Positions 34,529-42,922 of a stretch of DNA of 64,000 nucleotides are shown piece by piece. The notes beneath the pieces are model-generated. The model searched no databases. It saw only the letters and a list, made by a program, of their open reading frames with translations, and was not told the DNA's origin. The translations under genes and the position numbers were made by a program. The DNA is from Microbacteriaceae bacterium. GTDB taxonomy: Bacteria > Actinomycetota > Actinomycetes > Actinomycetales > Microbacteriaceae. How positions within the stretch are numbered: the first letter of the stretch is position 1; every line of letters begins with the position of its first letter. The stretch covers positions 124,001-188,000 of the forward strand of contig JAODMT010000009.1 of assembly GCA_025464975.1 (NCBI GenBank), written 5' to 3'.

Positions 34529-35761
34529 TTAGCGAAGGCTCGCGTAGACGCCGAGCAGTGCGGTGGCCGTTGCCGCCCAGGTGAAGCCCTCCGCATGGTG
34601 CCTCGCGAGTCGGCCCAGTCGTTCGAGCCGCGCCGCGTCGTCGAGCAGTCCGGCGGTGACCCGCGCCCAGTCTCGCGGATCTCGCGTATCAACCAGCAGA
34701 CCGGATACGTCGTCGGACACGGACTCGACGAGGCCGCCGGCGCGGTACGCGACCACCGGTGTGCCGCTCGCCGCGGACTCCAGCGCGACGAGGCCAAAGG
34801 TCTCCGAGTGGGAAGGAATGATGGTCACCGTCGCCGCCGCAAGCAGGTCTGCGAGCTCGTCCCGGGAGAGCGCGCCGGCGAAGCGCACCTCGGTCAGCAC
34901 GCCGAGGTCCGCGGCTATCGTCCGGAGCGATGCCGCGTAGCCGTCGGCGCCCGGTGTCGCCTCGCCGGCGACGACGAGAACCGGCGCCCACCCGCGAAGG
35001 GCATGCAGTTCCGCGAGCACCCGAATCGCCAGTTCCTGGTCCTTGAGGGGCTGCACCCGTCCGACGACCGCGATGATCGGGCGCCCGGTCGCGATGACGA
35101 GTGCGCTGCGCACACGGAGGTCTGCGGCATCCGCTCGTGTCGGCGTGAACAGGTCGATGTCGACCCCCGGCGGGATGACCCAGATGCGGTCGGCCGGTGC
35201 TCGCACCTCATCGATGAGGGCCGTCACCTCCGCCGCCGAGCCGGCCACGACGGCGCTTGCCTGATTCGCGAGGTACATCTCGGTGCGCACCCTCTGCTCC
35301 GGCTCCGGCTCCTGACCGGGGGCGAGCGAGGCGTTCTTCATGGCGGCGACGGTGTGAAAGCTCTGCACGAACGGCAGTCCGAGTTCGAGCGCAACGGGCA
35401 ACGTGGACAGGCCGCTCAACCAATAGTTGGCGTGGATGACGTCGTAGCGGGGATCGCCGCGGCCGGTGAGATTCGCGACCGCCTCCCCGAATTCGTCGGT
35501 CACCTCGATCAGCCGCTGCTTCGCTACGGGTCCGCGCGGACCGGCCTCGAGCTGGTGCAGGGTCACACCGTCCGCGAGTTCGGTAGTTTCGGCGGCCCCG
35601 GACGCCCGAGTCAGCAGGTCGACCTCGACGCCTCTCTTCGCCAACTCGACGGCGGTCGCGAGGATGGCAACGTTCATGCCTCCGGCATCGCCGGTGCCGG
35701 GCAACTCGGATGGGGAGGTGTGCATCGACACCATCGCAACCCGGTCGAGCGAATGAGCCAT
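34529..35761 (-). CDS. mshA: Family 4 glycosyltransferase, MshA-like
   Basis: A 410-residue GT-B glycosyltransferase. The N-terminal VAMVSMHTSPSELPGTGDAGGMNV matches D-inositol-3-phosphate glycosyltransferase MshA, which transfers GlcNAc from UDP-GlcNAc to begin mycothiol synthesis. The donor site has SETFGLVALESAASGTPVVAY (EX7E motif), and GRVQPLKDQELAIRVLAEL is also typical. The ATG at 35761 is preferred over a longer frame to 35845. Mycothiol is the main thiol of actinobacteria, so the gene supports the taxonomic call. It is not linked to other msh genes here. Confidence 0.88.
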   Translation of the reverse strand: MAHSLDRVAMVSMHTSPSELPGTGDAGGMNVAILATAVELAKRGVEVDLLTRASGAAETTELADGVTLHQLEAGPRGPVAKQRLIEVTDEFGEAVANLTGRGDPRYDVIHANYWLSGLSTLPVALELGLPFVQSFHTVAAMKNASLAPGQEPEPEQRVRTEMYLANQASAVVAGSAAEVTALIDEVRAPADRIWVIPPGVDIDLFTPTRADAADLRVRSALVIATGRPIIAVVGRVQPLKDQELAIRVLAELHALRGWAPVLVVAGEATPGADGYAASLRTIAADLGVLTEVRFAGALSRDELADLLAAATVTIIPSHSETFGLVALESAASGTPVVAYRAGGLVESVSDDVSGLLVDTRDPRDWARVTAGLLDDAARLERLGRLARHHAEGFTWAATATALLGVYASLR

Positions 35762-35899
35762 GGACTCACTGTATTGGCAGGGCGCCGGGAACGAGCTGGT
35801 CGCAATCCGGTGTAGAACTAAGGGCGGGACGGTGGTGGACACCAATCAGGCACCGCCCACGTGCGAGAGTACGCGGCGAACAGACGGGGGAAGCTTCAC

Positions 35900-36742
35900 A
35901 TGACCGATTCGAGCCAGGAACTCAGCGGACGCTCGGTTGTGATTACGGGGGCGAGTTCCGGCATCGGCCGGGCGGCAGCAATCGCCCTTGCCGGGCGCGG
36001 AGCGACCATTGGCGTGGTTGGGCGCAATCCCGAGCGAACCCGCGCTGTGGCCGCGGAGGTCGGTGGCCAGCCGTTCATCGCCGACTTCGATCGACTGGAC
36101 GACGTGCGGCACCTTGCCCGGGCGCTCCTGACTGCGTATCCGCGCATCGACGTTCTCGCCAACAACGCCGGCGGACTCGTCAGCACCCGCGGATTATCGG
36201 CCGACGGCCACGAACGAACGTTTCAGCACAATCACCTCGCTCCGTTCCTGTTGACCCAGCTCCTGCTCGAGCGGCTTATCGAGAGCCGAGCCAGAGTGAT
36301 CTCGACGGCGAGCGCGGCAAACCTCTTTGGGAGCCTCGACCTCAACGACCTCGATTGGGCGAATCGGCGCTACGCCGGCGGGTGGCGCGCGTACGGCACG
36401 AGCAAGCTCGAGACAATCCTGTTCATCCGGGAACTCGCCAGGCGGACGGCCGGAACCGGTCTTACGGCCTTCTCATTCCACCCCGGATTCGTGGCCACCG
36501 AATTCGGCTCCAACTCGACCTCCATCAAGCTGAGTCAGCTGCTGGGGCGCGATGTCCTCCGCAGCAGTCCGGAGAAGGGTGGCGCACCGCTCGTCCATCT
36601 CGCCGCGGCCGAGGAGGTCGGTTCGCCGAGCGGGACCTATTTCGATGGCTTCAAGCCGGGAGGTTGGGAGAGGAAGATCGCCTCGAACGAGGCGACGGCA
36701 AAATCCCTGTGGGAGCTGAGCGAGAGGCTCGTTGCCCCCTGA
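35900..36742 (+). CDS. Short-chain dehydrogenase/reductase (retinol dehydrogenase-like)
   Basis: A 280-residue classical SDR: cofactor motif TGASSGIGRAAAI, structural NNAG at about 87-90 (LANNAGG), catalytic Ser in STASAAN, and Tyr-Lys in RAYGTSKLETILF. The arrangement SADGHERTFQHNHLAPFLL is typical of the WWOX/retinol-dehydrogenase-like subgroup acting on hydrophobic aldehydes or ketones. The ATG at 35900 has GGGGGAA 7 nt upstream. The gene stands alone, divergent from mshA and convergent with the amidase. Substrate unknown. Confidence 0.9.
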   Translation: MTDSSQELSGRSVVITGASSGIGRAAAIALAGRGATIGVVGRNPERTRAVAAEVGGQPFIADFDRLDDVRHLARALLTAYPRIDVLANNAGGLVSTRGLSADGHERTFQHNHLAPFLLTQLLLERLIESRARVISTASAANLFGSLDLNDLDWANRRYAGGWRAYGTSKLETILFIRELARRTAGTGLTAFSFHPGFVATEFGSNSTSIKLSQLLGRDVLRSSPEKGGAPLVHLAAAEEVGSPSGTYFDGFKPGGWERKIASNEATAKSLWELSERLVAP

Positions 36743-36766
36743 TTCCCGCCCGCTCGCAGTCGCTCT

Positions 36767-38185
36767 TCACCACTGCGGCGGATGACGCCTCTGCCACTGC
36801 AGTCGACGCTCGAGCTGCGCCCCGATCGCGAGCAGCACGTGCTCACCGCCGGGCCGTCCGATGAGCTGCACCCCCATGGGGATGCCGTCTGCGGTCTGGT
36901 AAACGGGCAGCGTGATCGCGGGCAACCCGGTGACGTTGGCGAACGACGTGAACGGCGTGTACTGCACCTGCTGCTCAAAGTTGCGCTCCGCATCGTCGCT
37001 GTCGTACCAGCCGACCGGCCGCGGGGTGAGGGCAAGCGCCGGGGTGAGAACGGCGTCGAATCGGGCGAATTGCCGAATGATCGACCGCTCGAAGCCGGTG
37101 AGGGCGGCGAGTGCTGCCGTGAGTTCCCGAGCCGAAATCGCGCGTCCCCGCAGCACGAGCCACTTGGTGAGCGGTTCGAGAAGGTCGAGTTGCTCGCCCT
37201 CGGCCGGGATTCCGGCCGCACTGACCTGCCAGATGGTTCGAAAATTGGGGCCGTACGAGTCATCCGGTTCGAGCGCCATGTGCTCGAGCCCGTGCCCGAT
37301 CGCGTCGAGCTCCTTCACGGCAGTCTCGAGCGCCGCGGATGCCTCCGGGTCGATCGAAATCTCGTAGGCGTCGTCCCAGGGAGAGGTCGTCATGACGCCG
37401 AGCTGGAACCGTCCCTCACCGCGCACCGCGGCATTGAGCAGGGCTCCGCCGTCCCAGCGCGGGGCGCGGACGGAATACGGGTACGGTCCGCCGTCGACGA
37501 GGGCATCGAGCAGCATCGCGGCATCCGCGACCGATCGAGCGAGCGGACCGGGCACCGCGAGGCCGGCGAGCTTGTCGAGCCCGGTGCCGCTCGGGATGAG
37601 TCCACGTGATGGCTTGAGCCCGACCAGTCCGCAGGCGGCGGCCGGAATGCGCACAGAGCCGCCACCGTCGGAGCCCGGCGCGAAGGGCAGGAGTCCGGCG
37701 GCAACGGCTACTGCCGCTCCCCCGCTGGATCCCCCGGCGCCGAGCGAGACATCCCACGGGTTTCTCGCCGGGGCGGCCACGAGACTCTCGGTGTAGGACG
37801 GAAGCCCAAACTCGGGGGTCGAGGTCTTGCCGAGACTCACACTTCCCGCGTCATCCAGCACCCGCACGAGGTCGTCGGAGACTTCGGGAATGTAGCTGCG
37901 CATGAGGCGCGAGCCGTAGCCGCTCGGGATTCCCGCGCGATCGACCAGATCCTTGTCCCCGACCGGAAGCCCCCACAGCGCTGCCGACTTCGGCACGTCG
38001 TCGGCGACGGCACGAGCCCGATCGAGGGCCGCCTCGGGAGTGACCGTTGCGAAGGCGCCGAGGGATCCGTCAAGTCGCTCGATTCGCTCGAGGTAATGGG
38101 CGGCAAGTTCGGTCGGTGTGACCTCGCCGCGCTGCAGCCAATCCCACTGTTCCTGAGCGCTCAGGTGATGAAGTTCGAACACCAC
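36767..38185 (-). CDS. Amidase (amidase signature family)
   Basis: A 472-residue amidase-signature hydrolase. The Ser-cisSer-Lys triad is visible: Lys in [10 protein letters not shown] (about 78), the signature [31 protein letters not shown] with the cis-Ser and catalytic Ser, and the core [10 protein letters not shown]. It hydrolyses carboxamides, but amidase paralogues are too diverse to name the substrate. The C-terminal [25 protein letters not shown] is the conserved family end. It precedes a small SRPBCC-like gene on the same strand by 22 bp. Confidence 0.92.
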   Translation of the reverse strand: MVFELHHLSAQEQWDWLQRGEVTPTELAAHYLERIERLDGSLGAFATVTPEAALDRARAVADDVPKSAALWGLPVGDKDLVDRAGIPSGYGSRLMRSYIPEVSDDLVRVLDDAGSVSLGKTSTPEFGLPSYTESLVAAPARNPWDVSLGAGGSSGGAAVAVAAGLLPFAPGSDGGGSVRIPAAACGLVGLKPSRGLIPSGTGLDKLAGLAVPGPLARSVADAAMLLDALVDGGPYPYSVRAPRWDGGALLNAAVRGEGRFQLGVMTTSPWDDAYEISIDPEASAALETAVKELDAIGHGLEHMALEPDDSYGPNFRTIWQVSAAGIPAEGEQLDLLEPLTKWLVLRGRAISARELTAALAALTGFERSIIRQFARFDAVLTPALALTPRPVGWYDSDDAERNFEQQVQYTPFTSFANVTGLPAITLPVYQTADGIPMGVQLIGRPGGEHVLLAIGAQLERRLQWQRRHPPQW

Positions 38186-38207
38186 TCGAGCTTAGGTCGT
38201 GTGCCTG

Positions 38208-38570
38208 CTACTCCAGCTCAAGCCTCAGCTGGCGAAGCAACGTCGCGAAGGCTGCCGGCGCCTCGGCGATGGCCTTGCGCCCCGTGAATGCCCCGAGCCA
38301 CCCGGTGCGCGCGAGGTTCAGCATGACGTGTTCGATGTTCGAGCCGCTGGCATCGGGCACGACCCGATATTCGCCGCGGTACCACCAGCTGCCCTGCGCG
38401 ACGATGAGCCACGCGGCGGGGCTCGCGAGGTACAGGACGCCCGAGGTATCCGCCGGTCGGAAGCGGGCGTCGAGCGCCTCGAAGACGACGGACGGCCGCG
38501 CCTTCACGTGCCCGCGCAGAGTGTGCAGCACTGCGGCGCCGGCCGGACGCTGTCGCGGGGCTTCTCGCAT
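38208..38570 (-). CDS. SRPBCC/START-like small protein, tentative
   Basis: A 120-residue protein whose opening (VLHTLRGHVKARPSVVFEALDARF) and closing helix (AEAPAAFATLLRQLRLELE) resemble the SRPBCC hydrophobic-ligand fold, with GSWWYRGEYRVVP in the sheet. The ATG at 38570 is used; a longer frame to 38645 would cross the TetR operator and overlap the divergent SMR gene. It lies 22 bp upstream of the amidase on the same strand. Assignment to the fold is by eye only and no ligand is known. Confidence 0.62.
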   Translation of the reverse strand: MREAPRQRPAGAAVLHTLRGHVKARPSVVFEALDARFRPADTSGVLYLASPAAWLIVAQGSWWYRGEYRVVPDASGSNIEHVMLNLARTGWLGAFTGRKAIAEAPAAFATLLRQLRLELE

Positions 38571-38610
38571 GCAACGACTGTAACGGCTCGCGGCTTCGCG
38601 CCTCGCATTC

Positions 38611-38626
38611 TGGTACATTCGTTCCA
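38611..38626. promoter_or_regulatory. Putative TetR operator upstream of the SMR pump gene
   Basis: The interrupted palindrome TGGTACATTCGTTCCA (outer six bases pair with one mismatch each side) lies 17 bp upstream of the SMR start. It sits between divergent genes and probably serves the TetR regulator encoded downstream. Confidence 0.5.
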
Positions 38627-38643
38627 ATCTGAGGGAGAGGTTC

Positions 38644-38970
38644 ATGGGTTACCTATACCTGGCCGGCGCGATCATCGCCGAGGTGCTTGCGACGACAGCG
38701 CTCAAGTTCGCGACCGGCGAGGGAAGCAAGCTCGTGCCGTCCGTCGTCGTCGTACTCGGCTACGTCGGCGCCTTTGCCCTCCTCTCGCAGTCGCTCTCCA
38801 AGGGCGTCCCGCTCGGGATTGCCTACGCGATCTGGGCCGGCGTCGGAGTCGTGCTTGTCGTGATCATCAGTTGGCTGCTCTTCAAGGAGTCGCTGTCGCT
38901 CGTGCAGGTGGCCGGGATGGTTCTCGTCGTCGGCGGAGTGACCATGCTCGAACTCGGCGGAAAGCACTGA
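38644..38970 (+). CDS. Small multidrug resistance (SMR) efflux protein
   Basis: A 108-residue protein with four membrane helices. The essential Glu is in helix 1 (AGAIIAEVLATTALK, E13), and the family block GVPLGIAYAIWAGVGVVLVVIISW is intact, as in EmrE/QacE. Such dimers exchange protons for quaternary ammonium compounds or small guanidinium-type cations. The ATG at 38644 follows GAGGGAGAGG. A TetR-family gene starts 1 bp after its stop, so pump and regulator form an operon, controlled by a likely operator at 38611-38626. Confidence 0.93.
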   Translation: MGYLYLAGAIIAEVLATTALKFATGEGSKLVPSVVVVLGYVGAFALLSQSLSKGVPLGIAYAIWAGVGVVLVVIISWLLFKESLSLVQVAGMVLVVGGVTMLELGGKH

Positions 38971-38971
38971 C

Positions 38972-39505
38972 GTGGTCGCGACGACGCCGAAGGGCGAGGC
39001 GCGGCGGGTTGCGCTGCTCGACGCGGTCATCCGCGTGCTCGAGGCCGGCGGTCCGGGCGCGGTCACTCACCGTTCGGTCGCCGCCGAGGCCGGCGTTCCG
39101 GCGGCCGCAGCAACCTACTACTTCGCAGGGATCGACGACCTTCTGGTAAGCGCCCTCCGCCGGGTCACCGAGCACCAGGTTGCGCTGTTCGCACACTTGC
39201 GCGGTCATTCGTACGCCCGCTTCGCCGCGGTGCTTTACGACTGGACCCACATCGAGCGCGCCTCCGCCATCGCTCAGTACGAACTACTCTTCCTCGCGAT
39301 GCGTCGCCACACCCTTCGCGACGCGGCCGACCTTTGGTATCAGGCGCTGGAAGAGGCGATAGCAGTGGTCCAACCGGATGCCCGACGGGGTCGAGTGATC
39401 GCTCTCGCAGTCGACGGTCTCATCCTTCGGATGCTGTGGCGCGGCGATCCGGCGACGCTCCCGGAGATCGAGGCGGCCCTGCGCGACATCGTTGGCGGAC
39501 GCTGA
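38972..39505 (+). CDS. TetR-family transcriptional regulator of the SMR pump
   Basis: A 177-residue regulator. The N-terminal helix-turn-helix is THRSVAAEAGVPAAAATYYFAGIDDLL, typical TetR with YYF in the recognition helix. The C-terminal ligand domain is helical. The GTG at 38972 begins 1 bp after the SMR stop, indicating one transcript. It probably represses its own operon until a substrate cation binds. It is convergent with the acetyltransferase gene. Confidence 0.9.
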   Translation: MVATTPKGEARRVALLDAVIRVLEAGGPGAVTHRSVAAEAGVPAAAATYYFAGIDDLLVSALRRVTEHQVALFAHLRGHSYARFAAVLYDWTHIERASAIAQYELLFLAMRRHTLRDAADLWYQALEEAIAVVQPDARRGRVIALAVDGLILRMLWRGDPATLPEIEAALRDIVGGR

Positions 39506-39515
39506 GCCGCTGAGC

Positions 39516-40094
39516 CTACTTGAGCGACTTCTGCATCAGGATGGTGCCGAGCCAGCGCTCGAACTTGTAGCCCACCTTGCCCATGCGACCGATCTCCTTG
39601 AATCCGAAGTCGCGGTGCATCTTGATTGAGGCCTCGGCTCCCTTGTCTGCAATCACCGCGATGATCTCCTTGAGTCCGGCCGCCCTCGAACGCTCGATCA
39701 GTTCGCCCATGAGGGCGGTGCCGAGTCCCTTACCCGTTGAGGCGGCGCGCAGATAGATCGAGTTCTCGACGGTGTACCGGTAGGCGGCCTTCTCCTTCCA
39801 CGGGTACACGTAGGCGTAGCCGAGGATCTGCTGGCTGGGGCTCTCGGCGACGAGATACGGCATGTTGAGCTTCTGAAGGCGGTGAAACTTCGCCCGCGTC
39901 TCTCGAAGGGTCTGCGGAACCTCGTCGAAGGTCACGGTGGAGTTCGCGACGTAGTGGTTGTAGATCTCCCGCACGTCCGGCATGTCCTCGAGCCGGGCAT
40001 CCCGAATCGTGTACTCGAACGGCGTCTCTAACGGCGGCAGGTTTCGCTGCGCCTCTCGCGGCCGGTGGGTCGCCTGGTATTCCTCCTCGAGCAT
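39516..40094 (-). CDS. GNAT acetyltransferase, phosphinothricin-acetyltransferase-like
   Basis: A 192-residue GNAT enzyme. The PAT-like arrangement is IRDARLEDMPDVREIYNHYVANSTVTFDEVPQT near residues 30-62, then YAYVYPWKEKAAYRYTVENSIYL and the acetyl-CoA loop GKGLGTALMGEL. The family acetylates amino groups of phosphinothricin, methionine sulfoximine or related amino acids. The native role in soil or water bacteria is uncertain. It has an N-terminal extension of about 28 residues before the core, so the true start could be internal. Confidence 0.86.
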   Translation of the reverse strand: MLEEEYQATHRPREAQRNLPPLETPFEYTIRDARLEDMPDVREIYNHYVANSTVTFDEVPQTLRETRAKFHRLQKLNMPYLVAESPSQQILGYAYVYPWKEKAAYRYTVENSIYLRAASTGKGLGTALMGELIERSRAAGLKEIIAVIADKGAEASIKMHRDFGFKEIGRMGKVGYKFERWLGTILMQKSLK

Positions 40095-40148
40095 AAAAAG
40101 AGCCTAGATCACCGCGGCATGGTGCTGCGTGGTCCGCGCAAACCAGGG

Positions 40149-40829
40149 TCAGGCGGGAATCGACCAGTCGATGGGCACGGCTCCCTGCGCCTCGAGCAGG
40201 GCGTTGGTGCGGCTGAACGGGTGCGATCCGAAGAAGCCGCCGCCCGCGGACAGCGGACTCGGATGCACCGACTTCACTACGGGAACCGATCCGAGCATCG
40301 GCTCGAGCGCGATGGCATCCTTTCCCCACAGGATCGCGACGAGCGGTCCGCCGCGCTCGACCAGCGCGTGGATCGCGGTCGCGGTGACGGTCTCCCAGCC
40401 CTTACGCCGGTGCGAACCGGATCGTCCGGGCTGCACCGTGAGCACCCGGTTGAGTAGCATCACTCCCTGCTCCGACCAGGCACTCAGGTCGCCGTGCGGC
40501 GGCGGTTCGACGCCGACGTCGCTGCGGAGTTCCTTGTAGATATTGTGGAGGCTTCGCGGCACCGGCCGAACCGCGCGGTCGACGGCGAAGGAGAGCCCGA
40601 TCGGATGCCCGAGGCTCGGATACGGATCCTGTCCGACGATGAGCACCCGCACGTCGGCGAGCGGATAGGTGAAGGCCCGCAGGATGTTTTCCCCGGCCGG
40701 CAGGTAGCCGCGGCCCTCGGCCACCTCAGCCCGCAGGAATTCCCCCAGCGTCGCGATCGTGCCGGCTACCGGCTCGAGGGCGTCCGCCCATCCGGGATCG
40801 ATGAGGTCAGCGAGGGGTTGGAGCGTCAC
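40149..40829 (-). CDS. ung: Uracil-DNA glycosylase
   Basis: A 226-residue family 1 uracil-DNA glycosylase, which excises uracil from DNA in base excision repair. The water-activating motif [16 protein letters not shown] (D68) and the DNA-intercalation segment [19 protein letters not shown] are complete, as is [11 protein letters not shown]. Length is as expected. It lies 9 bp downstream of the phosphoribosyltransferase gene on the same strand, so the two are probably cotranscribed. Confidence 0.97.
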   Translation of the reverse strand: MTLQPLADLIDPGWADALEPVAGTIATLGEFLRAEVAEGRGYLPAGENILRAFTYPLADVRVLIVGQDPYPSLGHPIGLSFAVDRAVRPVPRSLHNIYKELRSDVGVEPPPHGDLSAWSEQGVMLLNRVLTVQPGRSGSHRRKGWETVTATAIHALVERGGPLVAILWGKDAIALEPMLGSVPVVKSVHPSPLSAGGGFFGSHPFSRTNALLEAQGAVPIDWSIPA

Positions 40830-40838
40830 GCTGCGAGC

Positions 40839-41315
40839 TTAGGTCGTGACCGGTGCCTTCGACGACCAGGGGAACGCTATCCATTGGCTCGTCTTCTTCC
40901 AGACATAGTCCGGTTCGAGCACGGTCGCCGGCTTCGAGTACAGGCACACGGTCCGCACGTCGGCTCCCGTGCGCTGCAGGATGCCAAGCACCATCGCGAG
41001 CGTGCGACCGGAATCGGAGACGTCATCCACCAGCAGCACCCGCTTGCCGGCCATCGCGGGCTCGTCGAGCATCGGCGGCAGCAGCACCGGCTCATCCAAC
41101 CGCTCGTCAATCCCGGTGTAAAACTCGACGTTCAACGCCCCGCAACTCTTGACGTCGAGCGCGTAGGCGATCGATCCGGCGAGCAGCAAGCCTCCGCGGG
41201 CGATCGCCACGACGACGTCGGGCCGGAATCCGCTCGAGTCCACCATCCTGGCGAGCTCGCGGCTTGCCTCCCCGAACTCGTCCCACTCCAAAATTTCCCG
41301 TTCGCCAGCCGCCAT
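40839..41315 (-). CDS. Phosphoribosyltransferase
   Basis: A 158-residue type I phosphoribosyltransferase. The PRPP loop is VLLVDDVSDSGRTLAMV, preceded by FRPDVVVAIARGGLLLAG. Short proteins of this form (similar to xanthine or hypoxanthine-guanine PRTases of archaea and actinobacteria) salvage purines or regulate uptake. The base specificity cannot be read. It precedes ung by 9 bp. Its upstream region holds a long palindrome (41347-41429) shared with a divergent transporter gene. Confidence 0.85.
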   Translation of the reverse strand: MAAGEREILEWDEFGEASRELARMVDSSGFRPDVVVAIARGGLLLAGSIAYALDVKSCGALNVEFYTGIDERLDEPVLLPPMLDEPAMAGKRVLLVDDVSDSGRTLAMVLGILQRTGADVRTVCLYSKPATVLEPDYVWKKTSQWIAFPWSSKAPVTT

Positions 41316-41346
41316 CTACGCAACGTTAGCCAATGCGCGTTCCTGT

Positions 41347-41429
41347 TCCGAAATCCATGCAATCTTCAAGACATGCCGTTGGATGGCCGCACTCAGGCGG
41401 CGTGTCGTCAGGATTGCATGGATTTCGGA
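41347..41429. repeat. Long imperfect palindrome between divergent genes
   Basis: The outer arms are perfect: CCGAAATCCATGCAATC at 41348-41364 and its complement at 41412-41428, with one further T/A pair outside. Inside lies a second stem (41370-41378 with 41398-41406, one G-U pair) around a 19-nt loop. The 83-nt element occupies most of the 140-bp gap between a phosphoribosyltransferase and an MFS gene. Confidence 0.8.
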
Positions 41430-41455
41430 CCGGGGGTCACCACTAGCATCCGTAA

Positions 41456-42889
41456 ATGACCTCGCTGCGGAGTAGATCAGGTGCGATAACGTTCGGGCTG
41501 ATCGGCTACCTCTTTCTCGTGGAGATCGTCAGCGGCATTCTGCAGGGCTACTACGTTCCGCTGATCAGCGACCTGGTGCGCTACCTGCACATCCACGACG
41601 CCGACTTCAACTGGTTCGAGGCCGCACAATTGCTGCTCTCTGCCCTCGTCGTTCCGATCCTGGCCAAGCTCGGCGACATGTTCGGGCACAAGCGCATCCT
41701 GCTGATTTCGACCGTGCTCACCGCCGGGGCGAGCTGGGCGCTCGTGTTCGCGGACAACTTCACCACGTTCCTCATCGCCTGGGCACTTCAAGGCTTCTAC
41801 GTCGTCTGGCTGCCGCTCGAGGTCGCCCTCATCTTCGACCGCGGTCGGCGAACCGGTACCGGCGCATCCCAGACGCGCAAGGCCGCGGCCTTTCTGGTCG
41901 TCGCCCTGGAGGCCGGTGCGATCATCGGCGCCCTCCTCGGCGGGCGCGTCTTCGGCTGGCTCGGCGAGAACGTTCCGCTCACCCTCACCGTCCCGGCCAT
42001 CGCGGTGACCCTGGTGTTCTTCGCGATCCTGTTCGGCGTGCCGGAGTCCACCCCGATCCGCGGACGCTCACTCGACATGGTCGGCTTCGGCATCCTGACC
42101 ATTGGCCTTCTGCTCATCACTTCAGGGCTCACCCTCTTGCGAATCAATGGCCCCGGCGCCTGGTGGGTCTACCTGCTGATCATCGCCGGCGTTCTGGCGT
42201 TCATCCCGTTCGGCCGATACGAGCTGAAGCAGGATGATCCGGCGATCGACCTCAGGGTGCTTCGCCAGCCGACCATGTGGCCGGTGCAGCTCACCGCCGG
42301 CCTGATCGGCATCAGCCTGCTCGGCGCGCAGGCCCCACTCAGCACCTACGCCGGAACCGATCCATCACACGGCTACGGACTCGGCCTCGATTCCGGTGAT
42401 CGCTCGACCCTCATCGGCGTCTACCTGATCTCGATGATCGTCGGCGCCGTGCTCTTCCCGCTGCTGTCCAGGCGACTGTCTCCGCGGGCAACGCTCATCG
42501 TCGCCGCCTTCTTCGTCGCCGTCGGATACCTCCTCTTCATCCCCTTCCACCTGGAGGTCTGGCAGGTCTTCCTGAACATGATCGTGGTCGGACTCGGATC
42601 GGGAGCCCTCGTCGGCGCGATGCCGGCCGCGGCCGCAGCGGCGGCACCACCCGGCCAAACCGGCATCGCGGCGGCCCTTACCAACACGACCAAGACCATC
42701 GGCGGCTCGTTCGCGTCCGCCGTCTTCGGCATCGTGCTCGCAGCCGGCGTCGTGACCGCGGCCGCCAGCACGGCGTCGAGCCTGCTCGGCTACATGACGG
42801 TCTGGGTGATCTGCGGGGTCGGTGCTCTCATCGCCGCAGTGCTGTTGTTTTTCGTTCCGAAGCTCGCGTTCGCGGATGCCGTCGAGTAG
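41456..42889 (+). CDS. MFS transporter, multidrug-type
   Basis: A 477-residue membrane protein with about 14 hydrophobic segments, in the DHA2 or closely related drug:H+ antiporter group. Helix 2-3 carries the MFS signature KLGDMFGHKRILLIST, and the middle shows VALEAGAIIGALLGGRVFGWLGENVPL. It lies next to no regulator. The ATG at 41456 is close behind a G-rich stretch. Substrate unknown; export is more likely than import given the family. Confidence 0.85.
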   Translation: MTSLRSRSGAITFGLIGYLFLVEIVSGILQGYYVPLISDLVRYLHIHDADFNWFEAAQLLLSALVVPILAKLGDMFGHKRILLISTVLTAGASWALVFADNFTTFLIAWALQGFYVVWLPLEVALIFDRGRRTGTGASQTRKAAAFLVVALEAGAIIGALLGGRVFGWLGENVPLTLTVPAIAVTLVFFAILFGVPESTPIRGRSLDMVGFGILTIGLLLITSGLTLLRINGPGAWWVYLLIIAGVLAFIPFGRYELKQDDPAIDLRVLRQPTMWPVQLTAGLIGISLLGAQAPLSTYAGTDPSHGYGLGLDSGDRSTLIGVYLISMIVGAVLFPLLSRRLSPRATLIVAAFFVAVGYLLFIPFHLEVWQVFLNMIVVGLGSGALVGAMPAAAAAAAPPGQTGIAAALTNTTKTIGGSFASAVFGIVLAAGVVTAAASTASSLLGYMTVWVICGVGALIAAVLLFFVPKLAFADAVE

Positions 42890-42922
42890 CACTGCCGCCC
42901 CCGACCGGAGAGACTGGTTGCC

